Shown here in pieces: positions 31,396-42,364 of a stretch of DNA of 64,000 nucleotides. The notes below the pieces were generated by a model. That model saw only the letters and a list, made by a program, of their open reading frames with translations, had not been told where the DNA came from and searched no databases. Made by a program: the position numbers and the translations under genes. The stretch covers positions 222,932-286,931 of the forward strand of contig NW_003314348.1 of assembly GCF_000143415.4 (NCBI RefSeq), given 5' to 3'. Source of the stretch: Selaginella moellendorffii. Its lineage: Eukaryota; Streptophyta; Lycopodiopsida; Selaginellales; Selaginellaceae. The first letter of the stretch is position 1. Each line of letters opens with the position of its first letter.

Positions 31396-32090
31396 CAAGA
31401 ACGTTTAGTCCAGAAAAAACTTTTTAGAAGAACTAACATATGCGAGATCGATATTTATCATGACGAGAGAAATTTCTTGTGTAAATAAATCCATAAAACT
31501 TTGGGCTTTAAGACAGTCCATTTCCTCTTGTGAAATATCTGCTACTGGCAAAAGAGTTTGTAGAGCAGGGTATTTGTGTAATTTCGCTATGAGACATCAT
31601 TTCTTTCGTGTATAACTGATCATCACATCTATTGTCTCGAGACTCATGTCGATAAAGGTCTAATTAAAGAAAATATATGCTTGGAATATACTAAGGGCGG
31701 TTGTTACTTGCTTCCTTTTTGAAATATCCACCTGTTTTCATGTATGAACTTTTTTCTTAATAAATTCTATTATCTGCTGTTTTGGCAGCGCTTAACACCT
31801 TTGAATTTGATGCTTCTCCCACTGATCAGGTGGGGATCCACAAAGCCTAGTTAGCCTAACCGCACTACTGATCTAACCTAACCCGAGTTAGTGCTAGTTA
31901 TATACCTTTTTTTGTGGCATAATCCCGAGCTTTGGCATGTGGGATAATATAAAATACGAATACGCGAATATTCCAGTGGCTTTATTTGGGGAATTGCGAG
32001 ATTCGAACTCCCGACCTCATGCACTGGTACTTGAGGGTTTATTTGTCGGACCGATGACAACGATGGGAGTGACCTCACTCTTGTAGATCA
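31396..32090. other. Intergenic, AT-rich; tRNA-like tail on the minus strand
   Basis: No coding frame is supported. Near 32020-31985 the minus strand reads GTCGGGAGTTCGAATCTCGC followed by AATTCCCC, which looks like the T-arm and 3' acceptor side of a tRNA, but no matching 5' half was found. The GH31 promoter should occupy the last few hundred bases. Confidence 0.35.
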
Positions 32091-34944
32091 ATGCGCAAAG
32101 CCATGGCGCTCTCTTCGTCCATCGCGCTCTGCCTAGCCCTGTGGATGATCGCCGCCGTGTCTCGGGAATACAGAGTCTTGTCCGTGATCGAGCAGGCCAA
32201 TGCCGGCGGCGGGAGCGCGATCCTGGTGGAGATCGCGGACAGGATCGACGATTTCGGCCCCGACATTGGGCGCCTTCTCATCAGCGTCAGGTGATTTTCG
32301 ATCCATCGGTTGCTTTCTTGGAGATTGGTTGATTTTCCCCCTTCTTTCTTGAATTTCCCAGCTATGAGACCGACGAGCGCTTGCATCTGATGATCACGGA
32401 CGCCGATAGCCCTCGCTGGGAGATCCCATTCCAGCTGATACCGCGATCGATGGACGGCAACAGCAGCAGCGCCAGATTTTCCCAGGAAGTTCGCAAGATC
32501 ACGTCGCCCAAGCTCCAGCTCTCCTACACGGTGAATCCATTCAGCTTTACGGTCACTCGGGTCTCGAACGGGGAAATTCTCTTCGACTCGCCATCGTCGT
32601 CGAGTTTCGTGTTTAAAGATCAATATCTAGAGATATCAACGAGGATTCCAGCCCAGGCAGCGCTCTATGGGCTCGGGGAGAGCACTCGCAGCGATGGCTT
32701 TCGGATTCTTCCAAACTCGACTTACACACTCTGGGCAGCTGATACAGGTGCCGACAACACGGACGTAAATCTATATGGATCGCATCCTTTCTATATGGAC
32801 GTGAGAAGCGGAGGACAAGCTTATGGTGTTCTTCTTCTCAACAGCAATGGCATGGACGTGAACTATGAGGGAGAGTTTTTGACGTACAAAGTTCTTGGAG
32901 GTGTGTTTGATTTCTATTTCTTCGCTGGGCCGTCTCCCCTCTCCGTCGTCCAGCAGTACACAGCACTTGTTGGAAAACCAGCAGCGATGCCATATTGGTC
33001 GCTCGGTAAGCTCTCCAGTTTTTTCCTTCGATCACTTTGATCACCATCTTGATCTTGCAGGATTCCACCAGTGTCGATGGGGATACAAGAACGTATCTCA
33101 GGTCGAGCATGTTGTTGCCGAGTACAAGAAGGCGAATTTGCCTCTGGAAGTTATGTGGAACGATATAGATCACATGGACGTGTATAAGGACTTCACTCTG
33201 GATCCTGTAAATTATCCTGCTGAACAGCTGCGAGCGTTTGTGGAGAAACTCCACAAGAACGGCCAACGATATGTTCTTATTGTAGATCCTGGTAAGTTGC
33301 TTGTCTCACGCTTAAATTTGTTGATAGATCTTCCTTTTGACAGGACTCAAACCGGAGAAAAATTACGAGACTTACAGACGGGCCAAGGAAATGGATGTTT
33401 TTATCAAGGACGTGCAAGGCAAACCATATCTCGGTCAGGTTTGGCCCGGGCCTGTGCATTTCCCGGACTTCCTCCATCCAAGAGCTCTAGAGTTTTGGAC
33501 AGGAGAGGTCTCCAGATTTCACAAGGAGGTTCCATTTGATGGTCTCTGGATTGATATGAACGAGGCCTCAAATTTTTGCCAGGGAGTTACGTGCACCTTA
33601 CCAGCCAACGTTACGTGTCCGATCCCCGGTTCCTTCACTCAGTGCTGCCTGGTTTGCAGCAACGACCTCGCTACAAAGTGGGACAATCCACCTTACGCCA
33701 TCAACAATGCTGGCACTCACAGAAGCCTGGGTGGAAAGACTATACCGACGAGCGCTACGCACTACAATGGGACTTTAGAGTACAACGCTCACAATCTCTA
33801 CGGGCTTGCTGAGGCCATCGTGATCAACAGTGCTCTCAAGACAGTCGTGAAGAAGAGGCCGTTCGTGCTCTCGAGGTCCACCTTTGCTGGAAGTGGCCGA
33901 GTCACTGCTCACTGGCTGGGTGATAACCGGGCGTCTTGGAACGACTTGAAGTACTCCATCTCCGGCATCTTAGGCGCGGGGCTGGCTGGAATTCCCATGG
34001 TGGGAGCGGACATCTGTGGCTTCTCAGGCAACACTACCGAGGAGCTTTGCAACCGGTGGATACAGTTGGGAGCATTCTATCCGTTCTCGAGGGACCACAA
34101 CGATTTTTTCAGCAGTCCACAGGAGCTCTTTGTGTGGAAGTCAGTGACTCGATCGGCAAGGAAGGCACTGGAGCTTCGCTACAAGCTCCTCCCATACTTG
34201 TACACTCTTTCCTTCGAGGCACACACACTGGGCTCGCCGGTAGCAAGGCCGCTGTTCTTCACGTTTCCAAACGATCGGGCCACCCTCGACATTGACAAGC
34301 AGTTCCTTCTCGGCCGCGGCGTTCTCATCTCTCCAGTGTTAACTCCCAACGCCACCACCGTCAAGGCATACTTTCCTCAAGGCACTTGGTACAGCCTCTT
34401 CGACTACACGAAGTACGTGACATCTCCCTCGGGGTCTTACCAGCAGCTGGACGCTCCCTGGGACACGATCAACGTTCACGTCCACGAAGGCTCTATCATC
34501 CCCATGCAAGAGTTCGCGCTGACAACAAGGCTGGCTCGCAAGACTCCCTTCACTCTGGTGGTGGCCTTCTCTTCCACGGACAGCGAGAATTCGACGGCGT
34601 CGGGAGAGCTTTTCCTGGACGACGACGACGCGCTGGAGATGAAATTGGCAGAAGGAAAGTCGAGCTTCATTAAATTCGCGGCTTCCTCGAGTGGATCAAG
34701 TGGCGGGAAAGTGTTAGTGAAAGCGTCCGTGGCGCACGGAGACTTTGTGAAACGCCAAAGCCTCGAGCTCCACAGGGTGGTGGTTCTAGGTGGAAGACAG
34801 AGTACGAGCCAACCACGAAAGGTGCTCGTCAATGGGAAAAATCCATCCGAGAGCGTCACAGCAAAAGTGTTTCAAACTGGAGTGGAGATTTCTGGACTTT
34901 CTCTGCCGCTAGGCAGCGATTTCCAGCTCTCCCTCGAATTATGA
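32091..34944 (+). CDS. GH31 alpha-glucosidase/alpha-xylosidase, copy 1
   Basis: Four exons (32091-32290, 32362-33005, 33061-33291, 33344-34944) join in phase to 891 residues. A signal peptide ([18 protein letters not shown]) precedes a galactose-mutarotase-like N-domain, the (beta/alpha)8 barrel and C-terminal beta domains. The nucleophile motif is [10 protein letters not shown] and the acid/base aspartate lies in [11 protein letters not shown]; the GH31 block [17 protein letters not shown] is intact. Family members release terminal alpha-glucose or, in land plants, alpha-xylose from xyloglucan in the cell wall (XYL1-like); the sequence alone does not decide which. Two ATGs (32091, 32103) are possible starts; the second sits directly before the hydrophobic core. 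Confidence 0.93.
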
Positions 34945-34974
34945 CAGAGGGACTTTTGGCAAAAGCTTTGCGAC

Positions 34975-35165
34975 AACGATGTTGTACGAAGTTCTAGACT
35001 TTCAACCAAAAGAAAGATAGACAATGACTATGAGATCACGAACGATGTTGTACGGAGTTCTAGACTTTCAACCAAAAGAAAGATAGACAATGACTATGAG
35101 ATCACGAACGATGTTGTACGGAGTTCTAGACTTTCAACCAAAAAGATGACTCTGAGATCACGGAT
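34975..35165. repeat. 66-bp tandem repeat, about 2.8 copies
   Basis: The unit starting AACGATGTTGTACG begins at 34975, 35041 and 35107 and includes GTTCTAGACTTTCAACCAAA. Copies differ by only a few bases; the third is shortened. It lies in the 3' flank of GH31 copy 1, just upstream of copy 2. Confidence 0.9.
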
Positions 35166-35233
35166 TCTATCACGTAGAAACTTTGGTGATAAATATATAA
35201 GTTTCTTGATCTTCGAGAGGCTCAACAGCGGCC

Positions 35234-38031
35234 ATGGTTCGTAGTTTGCTCCTCTTCTTGTGGCTCTTAATTCTCTCGCGATGCTCGCTCGCTGGCTATA
35301 AGATCAAGTCCATCACCCAAGACACGAATGGCAACATCGATGCTCGTCTAGACCTCCTCTCACCGACAAGCACATATGGTCCTGATATCAAAGAGCTCCA
35401 ACTCACCGTAAGGTACGTCAATCGTTCTCTTTCTTTCGCCATCTCCTCCACGAACTCAAACTCTCCATTGTCCATTGTCCAGCTACGAATCCCAAGACCG
35501 GCTGCGAGTTCACATCACCGACTCCTCGTCCCCGCGGTGGGAAGTTCCAGCCTCGCTCGTGCCAAGGCTACCACCCACGAAGAACGGCAGCGCTAGCGTT
35601 TCCAAGCTCCAGTTCTCGTACACCCGGGACCCCTTCACGTTTGCAATCCTCCGGAGATCATCCCAGGAGCTCCTCTTCAGCTCCACCCCGGGCCTCACTT
35701 TCAAGGACCAGTACCTGGAGATCTCCACCACGCTCCCGAGCAATGCGTCGCTCTACGGCCTCGGGGAGAGCACTCGTACCGCGGGCTTCCGGCTCGTCCC
35801 GGACTCCACGTACACGCTGTGGGCCTCGGACACCCCTTCGCGAGAGACCAACAAGAACCTGTACGCCTCCTGGCCCTTCTACCTGGATGCCCGCCTCTCC
35901 GGGGACTCCCACGGAGTCTTCTTGCTCAACAGCAACGCCATGGACGTGGAGCTTGCGGAGGAGAGGCTCACGTACAAAGCCGTGGGTGGTGTCCTCGACT
36001 TTAGCTTCTTCGCGGGGCCGTCGCCATTGGAAGTCGTCCAGCAGCTCACTGATATGGTCGGGAAGCCCGCTCCAATGCCTTACTGGTCTCTAGGCAAGTC
36101 CTCCTTGGTCTCGGCTGGAAGTGTTCCTTCAAAGCTTTTCTTCCTTTGCAGGCTTCCACCAGTGTCGATACGGCTATAAGAACGTCGAGGAGCTTCAGGA
36201 CGTGGTCGAGAAGTACAAGTCTGCGCGCATTCCTCTCGAGGTGATGTGGTCGGACATAGATTACATGGACGCCTTCAAGGACTTCACGCTGGATCCCATC
36301 AACTATCCCCAGTCGAAGATGGACGATTTTGTCAAGCAGCTCCATGCCAACGACCAGAAGTACGTGATCATCATAGACCCCGGTGAGCTCTCCCTTCCGT
36401 GACCTTCTTTCTTGCATCCGCCAGCTTACAGCAGTTTCTTGCCAGGGATCAAAGTCGAGAGGAACTATTCGTCATACGAGCGTGCAAAAGCTCTCGAGAT
36501 CTTTGTCAAAGACTTGCACGGCGAGCCATATCTCGCTCAAGTGTGGCCGGGGCCTGTTCACTTCCCAGACTTCCTCCACCCGAAAACAGCCTCTTACTGG
36601 ACAAGCGAGATTTCCAACTTTCACAAAATCCTCCCCTTCGACGGCCTCTGGATCGACATGAACGAAGCCTCCAACTTTTGCACGGGCGTGAGCTGCTTGC
36701 TTCCTCCGAACGTGACAAAGCCTTGCCTCACAACATGCTGCTTGATCTGTACCGAGAACTCCATATCCAAGTGGGACAATCCACCTTTTGCGGTAAATAA
36801 CAACGCTGTCCGCAATAGAATCGGCTCCAAAACCATGGCTGCCAGTGCCGCCCACCACGGAGGAGTTCTCGAGTATGATGCTCACAACTTGTACGGGCTC
36901 TCGGAAGCGATAGCCACCAGCAGCGCTCTCAAGTCTGTCTTGAAAACCCGGCCCTTCATGCTCTCGAGGTCGACGTTCGTTGGCTCTGGCCGCGTCACTG
37001 CGCACTGGAGCGGTGACAATGGAGCAACCTGGGACGATCTACGATACTCCATTGTCAGCGTTCTCAACTCTGGCCTGGTTGGAATACCAATGGTTGGCGC
37101 GGACATCTGTGGATTCCTGGGTAACACCACTGAGGAGCTTTGCAACCGCTGGATCCAAGCCGGAGCCTTCTATCCCTTCTCCCGGAACCACAACGGATTC
37201 AATGCAGTGTCACAGGAGCTCTATCTCTGGAAGTCCGTCACCCAGTCCGCAAGAACAGTTCTGTCACTGAGATACCGGCTCCTTCCTCATCTCTACACGC
37301 TCTTTTACGAGGCCTGCTCGAAAGGATCACCAGTTGCCAGGCCTGTCTTCTTCGCATTTCCCAAGGATCCGGCAGCTCTTGGTGTTGAAACTCAGTTCAT
37401 GCTCGGGAGTTCCATTCTTGTCTCCCCTGTTCTCGTAGAAGGCGCGAGGGATCTCCAAGCTTACTTTCCCAAAGGAAACTGGTATAGCTTGTTCAATTAC
37501 TCGCAAGTTATTCTGTCGCCGGGATCAACTTTCATACTTCCGGCCCCGCTGGATTCGACGAACGTCCACGTTCGAGGAGGCTCGATACTTGCCATGCAGG
37601 ATGCTGCCATGACTACTGCTGCTGCGAGAAAGACAGCCTTCACGCTGCTAGTCGCTTTTCCCGGCGAGGAAGAGGATGACAAGCTAAATGCTTCGGGCAG
37701 CGTGTTCCTGGACAGTGGCGAGGACCTTGAGATGAAACTTGAGCAAGGGTCGGCTACTCTCGTTGAATTTGCTGCGAAGAAAGTTGGGAACCGGCTCTCC
37801 GTCAAGTCTAGAGTGAGTTACGGCGAGTTTGCTCTCCAGCAGAAGTGGATCATCAGCAAGGTTGTAGTGCTGGGGCTCGGCAGTTTTGCGTTGGAGAAAC
37901 AGCAGCAGGAACTCGTAAACGGAAAGACTCTGTTGCCTCAATCAGCGGACCATGTCGAAGAAGTTAACGAGCTCAACTTGCCTCTGGGAAAACCTTTTCA
38001 TATCTCGCTGAAGATGGCCTCATATCAGTAA
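35234..38031 (+). CDS. GH31 alpha-glucosidase/alpha-xylosidase, copy 2
   Basis: Four exons (35234-35412, 35483-36093, 36152-36382, 36446-38031) give 868 residues, a tandem duplicate of the gene 290 bp upstream with the same intron positions and phases. The signal peptide is [20 protein letters not shown]. The nucleophile motif [10 protein letters not shown] and acid/base [11 protein letters not shown] are both kept, as is [17 protein letters not shown], so the enzyme should be active in wall or secretory-path glycan trimming. Intron 2 appears to use a GC donor (CTAG/gcaagt at 36094), whereas copy 1 uses GT. The coding sequence is visibly more GC-rich at third positions in the N-terminal half than copy 1. 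Confidence 0.93.
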
Positions 38032-38062
38032 CTGGTCCTCACTGTTTACAACGAACAAGCCT

Positions 38063-39764
38063 TCAAGAACAGACCTGGTGAGCACTCAAAGGCCCAACAA
38101 ACGGAAGAGACTCAATAACGGCATCAGCTAAGTCAGCAATAAACGTTGGTTCGCATCCGAGTGCAGGTACACGCCGCCAATTCGTAATACCGGATTCTTC
38201 AGCTAGCTCCCTATACTCCATGTCCATCTCCTCAAGCGTTTCTATGTGCTCGCTGACAAAACTAGAGGACCAGAAAGCCGTGTAAAAGAATGAAAAGGTG
38301 AAAGTATTTACCTGATTGGCACAACTAAAAGACTTTTTATGCCTCTTTCTCCCAGATCTTTGATGGTCTGATCTGTGTATGGTCTTAGCCATTCTACAGG
38401 TCCAACTCGGCTCTGGGAACAAATCAACACCATTTGAGGCAGGAAGTAGCGAAGAAGTAGCTCCTAACCTGATATGCAAGCGTGTGCTCGCAAATGACAC
38501 CTTCCTGTCGTAAATCTTTCATAATGAAGTCAACGCATTCCTCCATTTCGTCCTTGTAGGGATCTCCCGCTTTCTCCACGTAAGAGACTGGCACACCGTG
38601 TGCACTAAAGAAGATATGTGCCTGCATCTAACGGTGTTATTCTCTTCGTTACCTCGGCCTCGTTACCTCTTCAGGCTTCTCGAACTTCAAAAGTTCATTC
38701 TTGATTAAGTTTGACATGGACTTCACGTATCCCTTACGATGATACCACGAAGGGATCACAGTGTGCTTCATGTTCAAAAGGTATTCGTCTCGCCTGTAAT
38801 ACAGTGGAAACAGCCTCATATAAACGAAAAGTATTGCCTACAAAGCGCATACCTGAAAATGCTTTCTAGCAAGCGAAGGCTAGAACCACTGGTGGAGATT
38901 GAGAATTGTGGATATAAAGGTAAAATTACAAGCCTGTTGATCCCATCGGCTTTGACCTGATATTCCTCCAGCGAAAGGTTACCAGTTTCTAGATTACTGA
39001 ATATGTAGAGATAAAAGATGTACCTTATCTATAGCTTCTTCTGTGAAAGGATACCAGTACCGCATTCCAACGTAGATTTTAGCTGGCAATCCCTTCCGTT
39101 CCAATTCTTTTGCAAGAGCAGCAGCCTGTGTTACAAAAATGGGGGCGTTAAAAAGACACTAAACAAATGAAGGGCAGAAAAGTTAAACCTGCTCGTCCGT
39201 GATTTTTCTCAAGGGCGAGCCTCCACCAATAGCAGCATAACCTTCACTGCTTTTAGGCGCCCTCAGTGTTGAGATAAGTCGAGCAAGCGGCTTTTGCAGG
39301 AAACGGAAAAGTCGAGGCAGTCGAATAATGTCCTGATCAGGAAATCGTCTTTAAACGTATCACGTCGAATGGAAACACTTACCGGATCAGCAAAGAGGTT
39401 GTAAAGAAACGGCTGAACATCCTCAAGCTTATCTGGACCACCAAGATTTAGCAGCAACACGCCTAGCTTGTCTCCTGGTTCGTTGTAAACACTTGCTTGC
39501 TCCGAAGTAAGCACTCCGGGACTGCTGGTACTCGAGCAACAAACTTCTATCGATCGCCGAGAAAGGGCTAATGTCTGCTTTGGCCCGCTTGACAGCCCAC
39601 ACCTCCGCTGCAAATGATAGTTCGATCCAAGTCGAATGTGCTTTGGCGACGTATCAAAGAGTGGCTCGCAGCTCAGGTTATGTGATGGCGAGGGAATAGA
39701 CCTGAAAGTCTTGAGTCTTGAGAAGAAAAAAATAGAAATGACTAGCTTACTTGTGAGCCAGCAT
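38063..39764 (-). CDS. FC: Ferrochelatase, plastid, without LHC tail
   Basis: A multi-exon gene starts [15 protein letters not shown] at 39764. The first 80 residues are Ser/Arg/Lys-rich and fit a transit peptide. The mature enzyme starts [20 protein letters not shown], then [91 protein letters not shown] and [18 protein letters not shown]. The catalytic His of FSAHGVP and the Glu in the EHIETLEE-type motif are present. It inserts Fe2+ into protoporphyrin IX, the last step of haem synthesis. The protein ends shortly after [14 protein letters not shown], so it lacks the chlorophyll-binding-like C-terminal extension of FC2-type enzymes and is FC1-like in layout. Confidence 0.93.
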
Positions 39765-40197
39765 CGTGACGAGCTCGAAATTTCAAATCGAGTGACGATC
39801 CCTGAAGCTCTGGCGAAAATCTAGGCGCTATTTGCGAAAGAACGGCGATTGTCAGCTCGATCGGGCCGCTAGAACACTGAAGAACATAGAAATAAGCACG
39901 AATTCGTTTCTACCTGGAGAGTGCTCGATCGGATCGGGAATACAGCGATCTTGAAGGCGATCGATCGATATTTCGCGAAGCCAGCCCTGAAATGCGGCTC
40001 TTTGAGCGGCACCGCCTTCGACCAAACTCTTCCCCACTAGTCAACACGCGGACTCTTCTCTAAACCCTACTCTAATGGTACCTTTTCTTCCAAGGCAAGT
40101 CGAATGCTAAGTACTTTAGGGCTCGTGAGGAGGAAGACGAGCAATGGCGTTCTTCCTGTAGCTAGGGCACAGGGCAAGGTTGATCGATCGAGCGAGG
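39765..40197. promoter_or_regulatory. Divergent intergenic region, ferrochelatase and DUF4535-like gene
   Basis: The two genes are transcribed away from each other across 433 bp. GATCGATCGA repeats occur at about 39955-39965 and 40180-40190. Short frames here do not resemble any family. Confidence 0.45.
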
Positions 40198-40368
40198 ATG
40201 CTGGGGATTTTCAGGGCCTCCTTTTCATTCACGGCGGGCACACTGGTGGGGATTTACATTGCCCAGAACTACGATGTCCCAAACATCGAGAAGCTGTTTA
40301 GAAGCACAATGGATCGAGCCAAGGAGTATGAGGAAGCGTACCGACGGCGCGGCAGTGGCAAGGAGTGA
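40198..40368 (+). CDS. DUF4535-like mini-protein with one membrane segment
   Basis: 56 residues start MLGIFRASFSFTAGTLVGIY, then IAQNYDVPNIEKLFRSTMDR, and end in a charged helix (AKEYEEAYRRRGSGKE). The hydrophobic N-terminus with FTxGxxxGxYxAQNYxVP is the pattern of a small plant family I know as DUF4535; members are likely mitochondrial or other inner-membrane mini-proteins. Function is unknown. The single-exon frame and clean stop make it a real gene despite its size. Confidence 0.8.
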   Translation: MLGIFRASFSFTAGTLVGIYIAQNYDVPNIEKLFRSTMDRAKEYEEAYRRRGSGKE

Positions 40369-40460
40369 TTGATCGATCCTAAAGAGTGGTAGAGATGGTT
40401 GCTACAAATTTAAAGAATTTTCATGAAGTTTTGGATGGAGTTTTCTCCTTCCTTCCCTCT

Positions 40461-40772
40461 CTAGTTCCTTCTTTTGGGGTTGCTCTTGGGCTTATTCCGT
40501 GAATTCGATGCAGGGCTGTTGTAGTCATTGACAAACGCAGCTAGTAACTTTCGAGCTCCTGGTGGTTTGATCAAATCGAACGATAGCTCTCCAGTAGCTC
40601 CATCGACAATCCCAGAAGCATAAACTTGATCGTCACTCGTGACGCCTGGAAAGAAGCAGCAGGAAGAATGTAAGTATCAAGTATCTCTTTCTCGATCGAT
40701 TCACTTACCTTGAGTGATCACAAATGCGATCGCCTGACAGAGGATGATCACTGCGATTGCCCTCGCATTCAT
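40461..40772 (-). CDS. Small secreted protein; candidate PSY-like tyrosine-sulfated peptide precursor
   Basis: Exon 1 (40772-40709, ending before GTAAGT) and exon 2 (40645-40461) join in phase to 82 residues. The N-terminus is a clear signal peptide (hydrophobic core AIAVIILCQAIAFVI). The C-terminal region holds DYNSPASNSRNKP at residues 62-74, preceded by a basic RKLLAAFVN and followed by a Lys/Arg/Asn tail. The PSY family consensus as I remember it is DYxxPxxNxxHxP; Asp62, Tyr63, Pro66, Asn69 and Pro74 fit, with Asn in place of His. The DY pair is the sulfation signal for TPST. RGF and CIF peptides also begin DY but fit worse. The gene call is solid; the peptide role is inference. Confidence 0.7.
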
Positions 40773-41590
40773 CTTGGTTCTCACTCATCCCACGGCCCTC
40801 TCCTCGAATTTAAAGAACTCCCTTGTCTCGCAAAGTCAACCTCGCAAATTCATGCCATGATCAATCCTAGAATCGAGCACTCGGTGGATTCTCGCAATAG
40901 CTGGTAACCGTGTCATTGACTTCCCAAGATATTCACACTCGTGGGTCAAAGCCCGGGGATGAAAACCTCGTCCGTAACAGTTAAAAAACGTTTTTCTACC
41001 ACTGATCCAATGGTGGCGATGACGAATGGCCCATGTCACGACCTCCGCCCAAAAATACTGGAAGATAAGATGAAGACAAAGGCGTTGTTTCTTCCCCAGA
41101 TTATAAGCACACGTGTCAGTGGCACCTGGGTGCCACGCACGCACGCATGTGACACGAGGGCTGCCGTACGTGCGATTCGTGGCTTTTAGGGTTTAAGGGG
41201 GTCGCCAATTCGCCAGCGGTGGAAGAGCGCCAGGACAGTGGAGTAGTGGGATTTGGATTGATCGCTGGATCCATTTTGGATCGGGCGCCAGGAGGGCAAA
41301 ATCTCGCTCACAGGTTTGTGTTTCGATTCATCCAGCCGCGAGGAGGTGGAAAGAATTGGCAAGAGCGAGAGGAAGAAGAAGCAAAACAAAAAAAAAAAAA
41401 AATTATCAGGCGCATCGACGGTTTTGATCGCCCTTGCATTTAGCTAGAGGCGGTTTCTTCCTCTCTCTCGCGGTGGTTTCCAAGAATCAAGATAGGTTTG
41501 GGGGAAGTTCTAGCTAGCGCTAGCGAGGATTTTGGGGAGCTGGAGCTGTGATCGATCGATAATCTACCGACAGGCGCTCTGGATCGCCAG
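40773..41590. promoter_or_regulatory. Divergent region, secreted-peptide gene and S40 gene
   Basis: This 818-bp stretch between divergently transcribed genes contains an ACACGTGT box (41109-41116) and a GTGGCACCTGGGTGCCAC near-palindrome (about 41118-41135). An A-rich run lies at 41385-41402. The S40 leader probably starts near 41200 with an intron. No coding frame is supported. Confidence 0.45.
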
Positions 41591-42364
41591 ATGATGGCTA
41601 GGGTTGGAAGAGCCGATGCGCTCGCCGCCCAGCGCGAGGGGATCTCCAGCCTGAGCAGCGTGATCAGGGATCACCGGATGGCAATGGGGAGCACCAGCCG
41701 GCGGGACAGGCTCCTGGGCGTGAATTCCTCGCTGGATTTCAATGGGAGCTCGAGCGAAGCTAGCGAATTCAAGGAGGAGGATGTCTGGGGGATTGTTCCA
41801 GCGGCGGTGGAGCGCAGCAAATCCTCGCTGAGCTTGGAGGACGTGGTGTCGGATCACCATTCCACCTCCAGCTTGGTGGGATCGTCGGGCAAGCGCGGCC
41901 TTGCGCTGGATTACTCCTCTGGAGCTCTCGGCCTCTCCTCGATCGCTCGCGGCAGCGCCACTGCGTCTTCCGGCGGTGGAGGCGGGCGAGTGACATCGGC
42001 GTCGAGGATGATCCCGCAGAGGGTGGCGGGCTCCGGTGTTGGTGGCGGCGGCGGCGGAAAGGCGGCGATCCAGCACCAATCCGCGCCAGTGAACGTCCTG
42101 GACTGGTCGAGGATCCTCGGCAGCAAGAACAAGGATCGCTCCTCCGGCAATTTTGGAGAGGATGGAACCGCTGGTGGCGTGGTCGACGATCTAGAGGACG
42201 ATGAAGACGAGAATTTCTCGGTGGAGAAGCTCCCTCCTCACGAGCTCGTCGCGAGGAGTCAGACCACCACCTTCTCGGTGTTCGAGGGCGCCGGGAGGAC
42301 GCTCAAAGGCCGGGATTTGAGCCGCGTGAGGAATGCCGTGCTCAAGCAAACGGGCTTCCTCTAG
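41591..42364 (+). CDS. S40-type senescence regulator family protein
   Basis: One exon encodes 257 residues. A variable Ser/Gly-rich body contains the family blocks FKEEDVWG, SAPVNVLDWSRILG and, at the end, LPPHELVARSQTTTFSVFEG followed by GRTLKGRDLSRVRNAVLKQTGFL. This C-terminal GRTLKGRDLxxVRNxVxxxTGF signature defines the plant S40 (senescence_reg) family, nuclear proteins linked to leaf senescence and stress. The poly-Gly tract (VGGGGGGKA) is low complexity. ATG at 41591 or 41594 could be used. Confidence 0.9.
   Translation: MMARVGRADALAAQREGISSLSSVIRDHRMAMGSTSRRDRLLGVNSSLDFNGSSSEASEFKEEDVWGIVPAAVERSKSSLSLEDVVSDHHSTSSLVGSSGKRGLALDYSSGALGLSSIARGSATASSGGGGGRVTSASRMIPQRVAGSGVGGGGGGKAAIQHQSAPVNVLDWSRILGSKNKDRSSGNFGEDGTAGGVVDDLEDDEDENFSVEKLPPHELVARSQTTTFSVFEGAGRTLKGRDLSRVRNAVLKQTGFL

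Noticed and set aside
31985-32060. Possible tRNA or SINE on the minus strand (GGGAGTTCGAATCTC with AATTCCCC)
   Set aside because: The T-arm and 3' acceptor look tRNA-like, but no pairing 5' acceptor, D-arm or clear anticodon arm was found upstream, so it cannot be called a gene.
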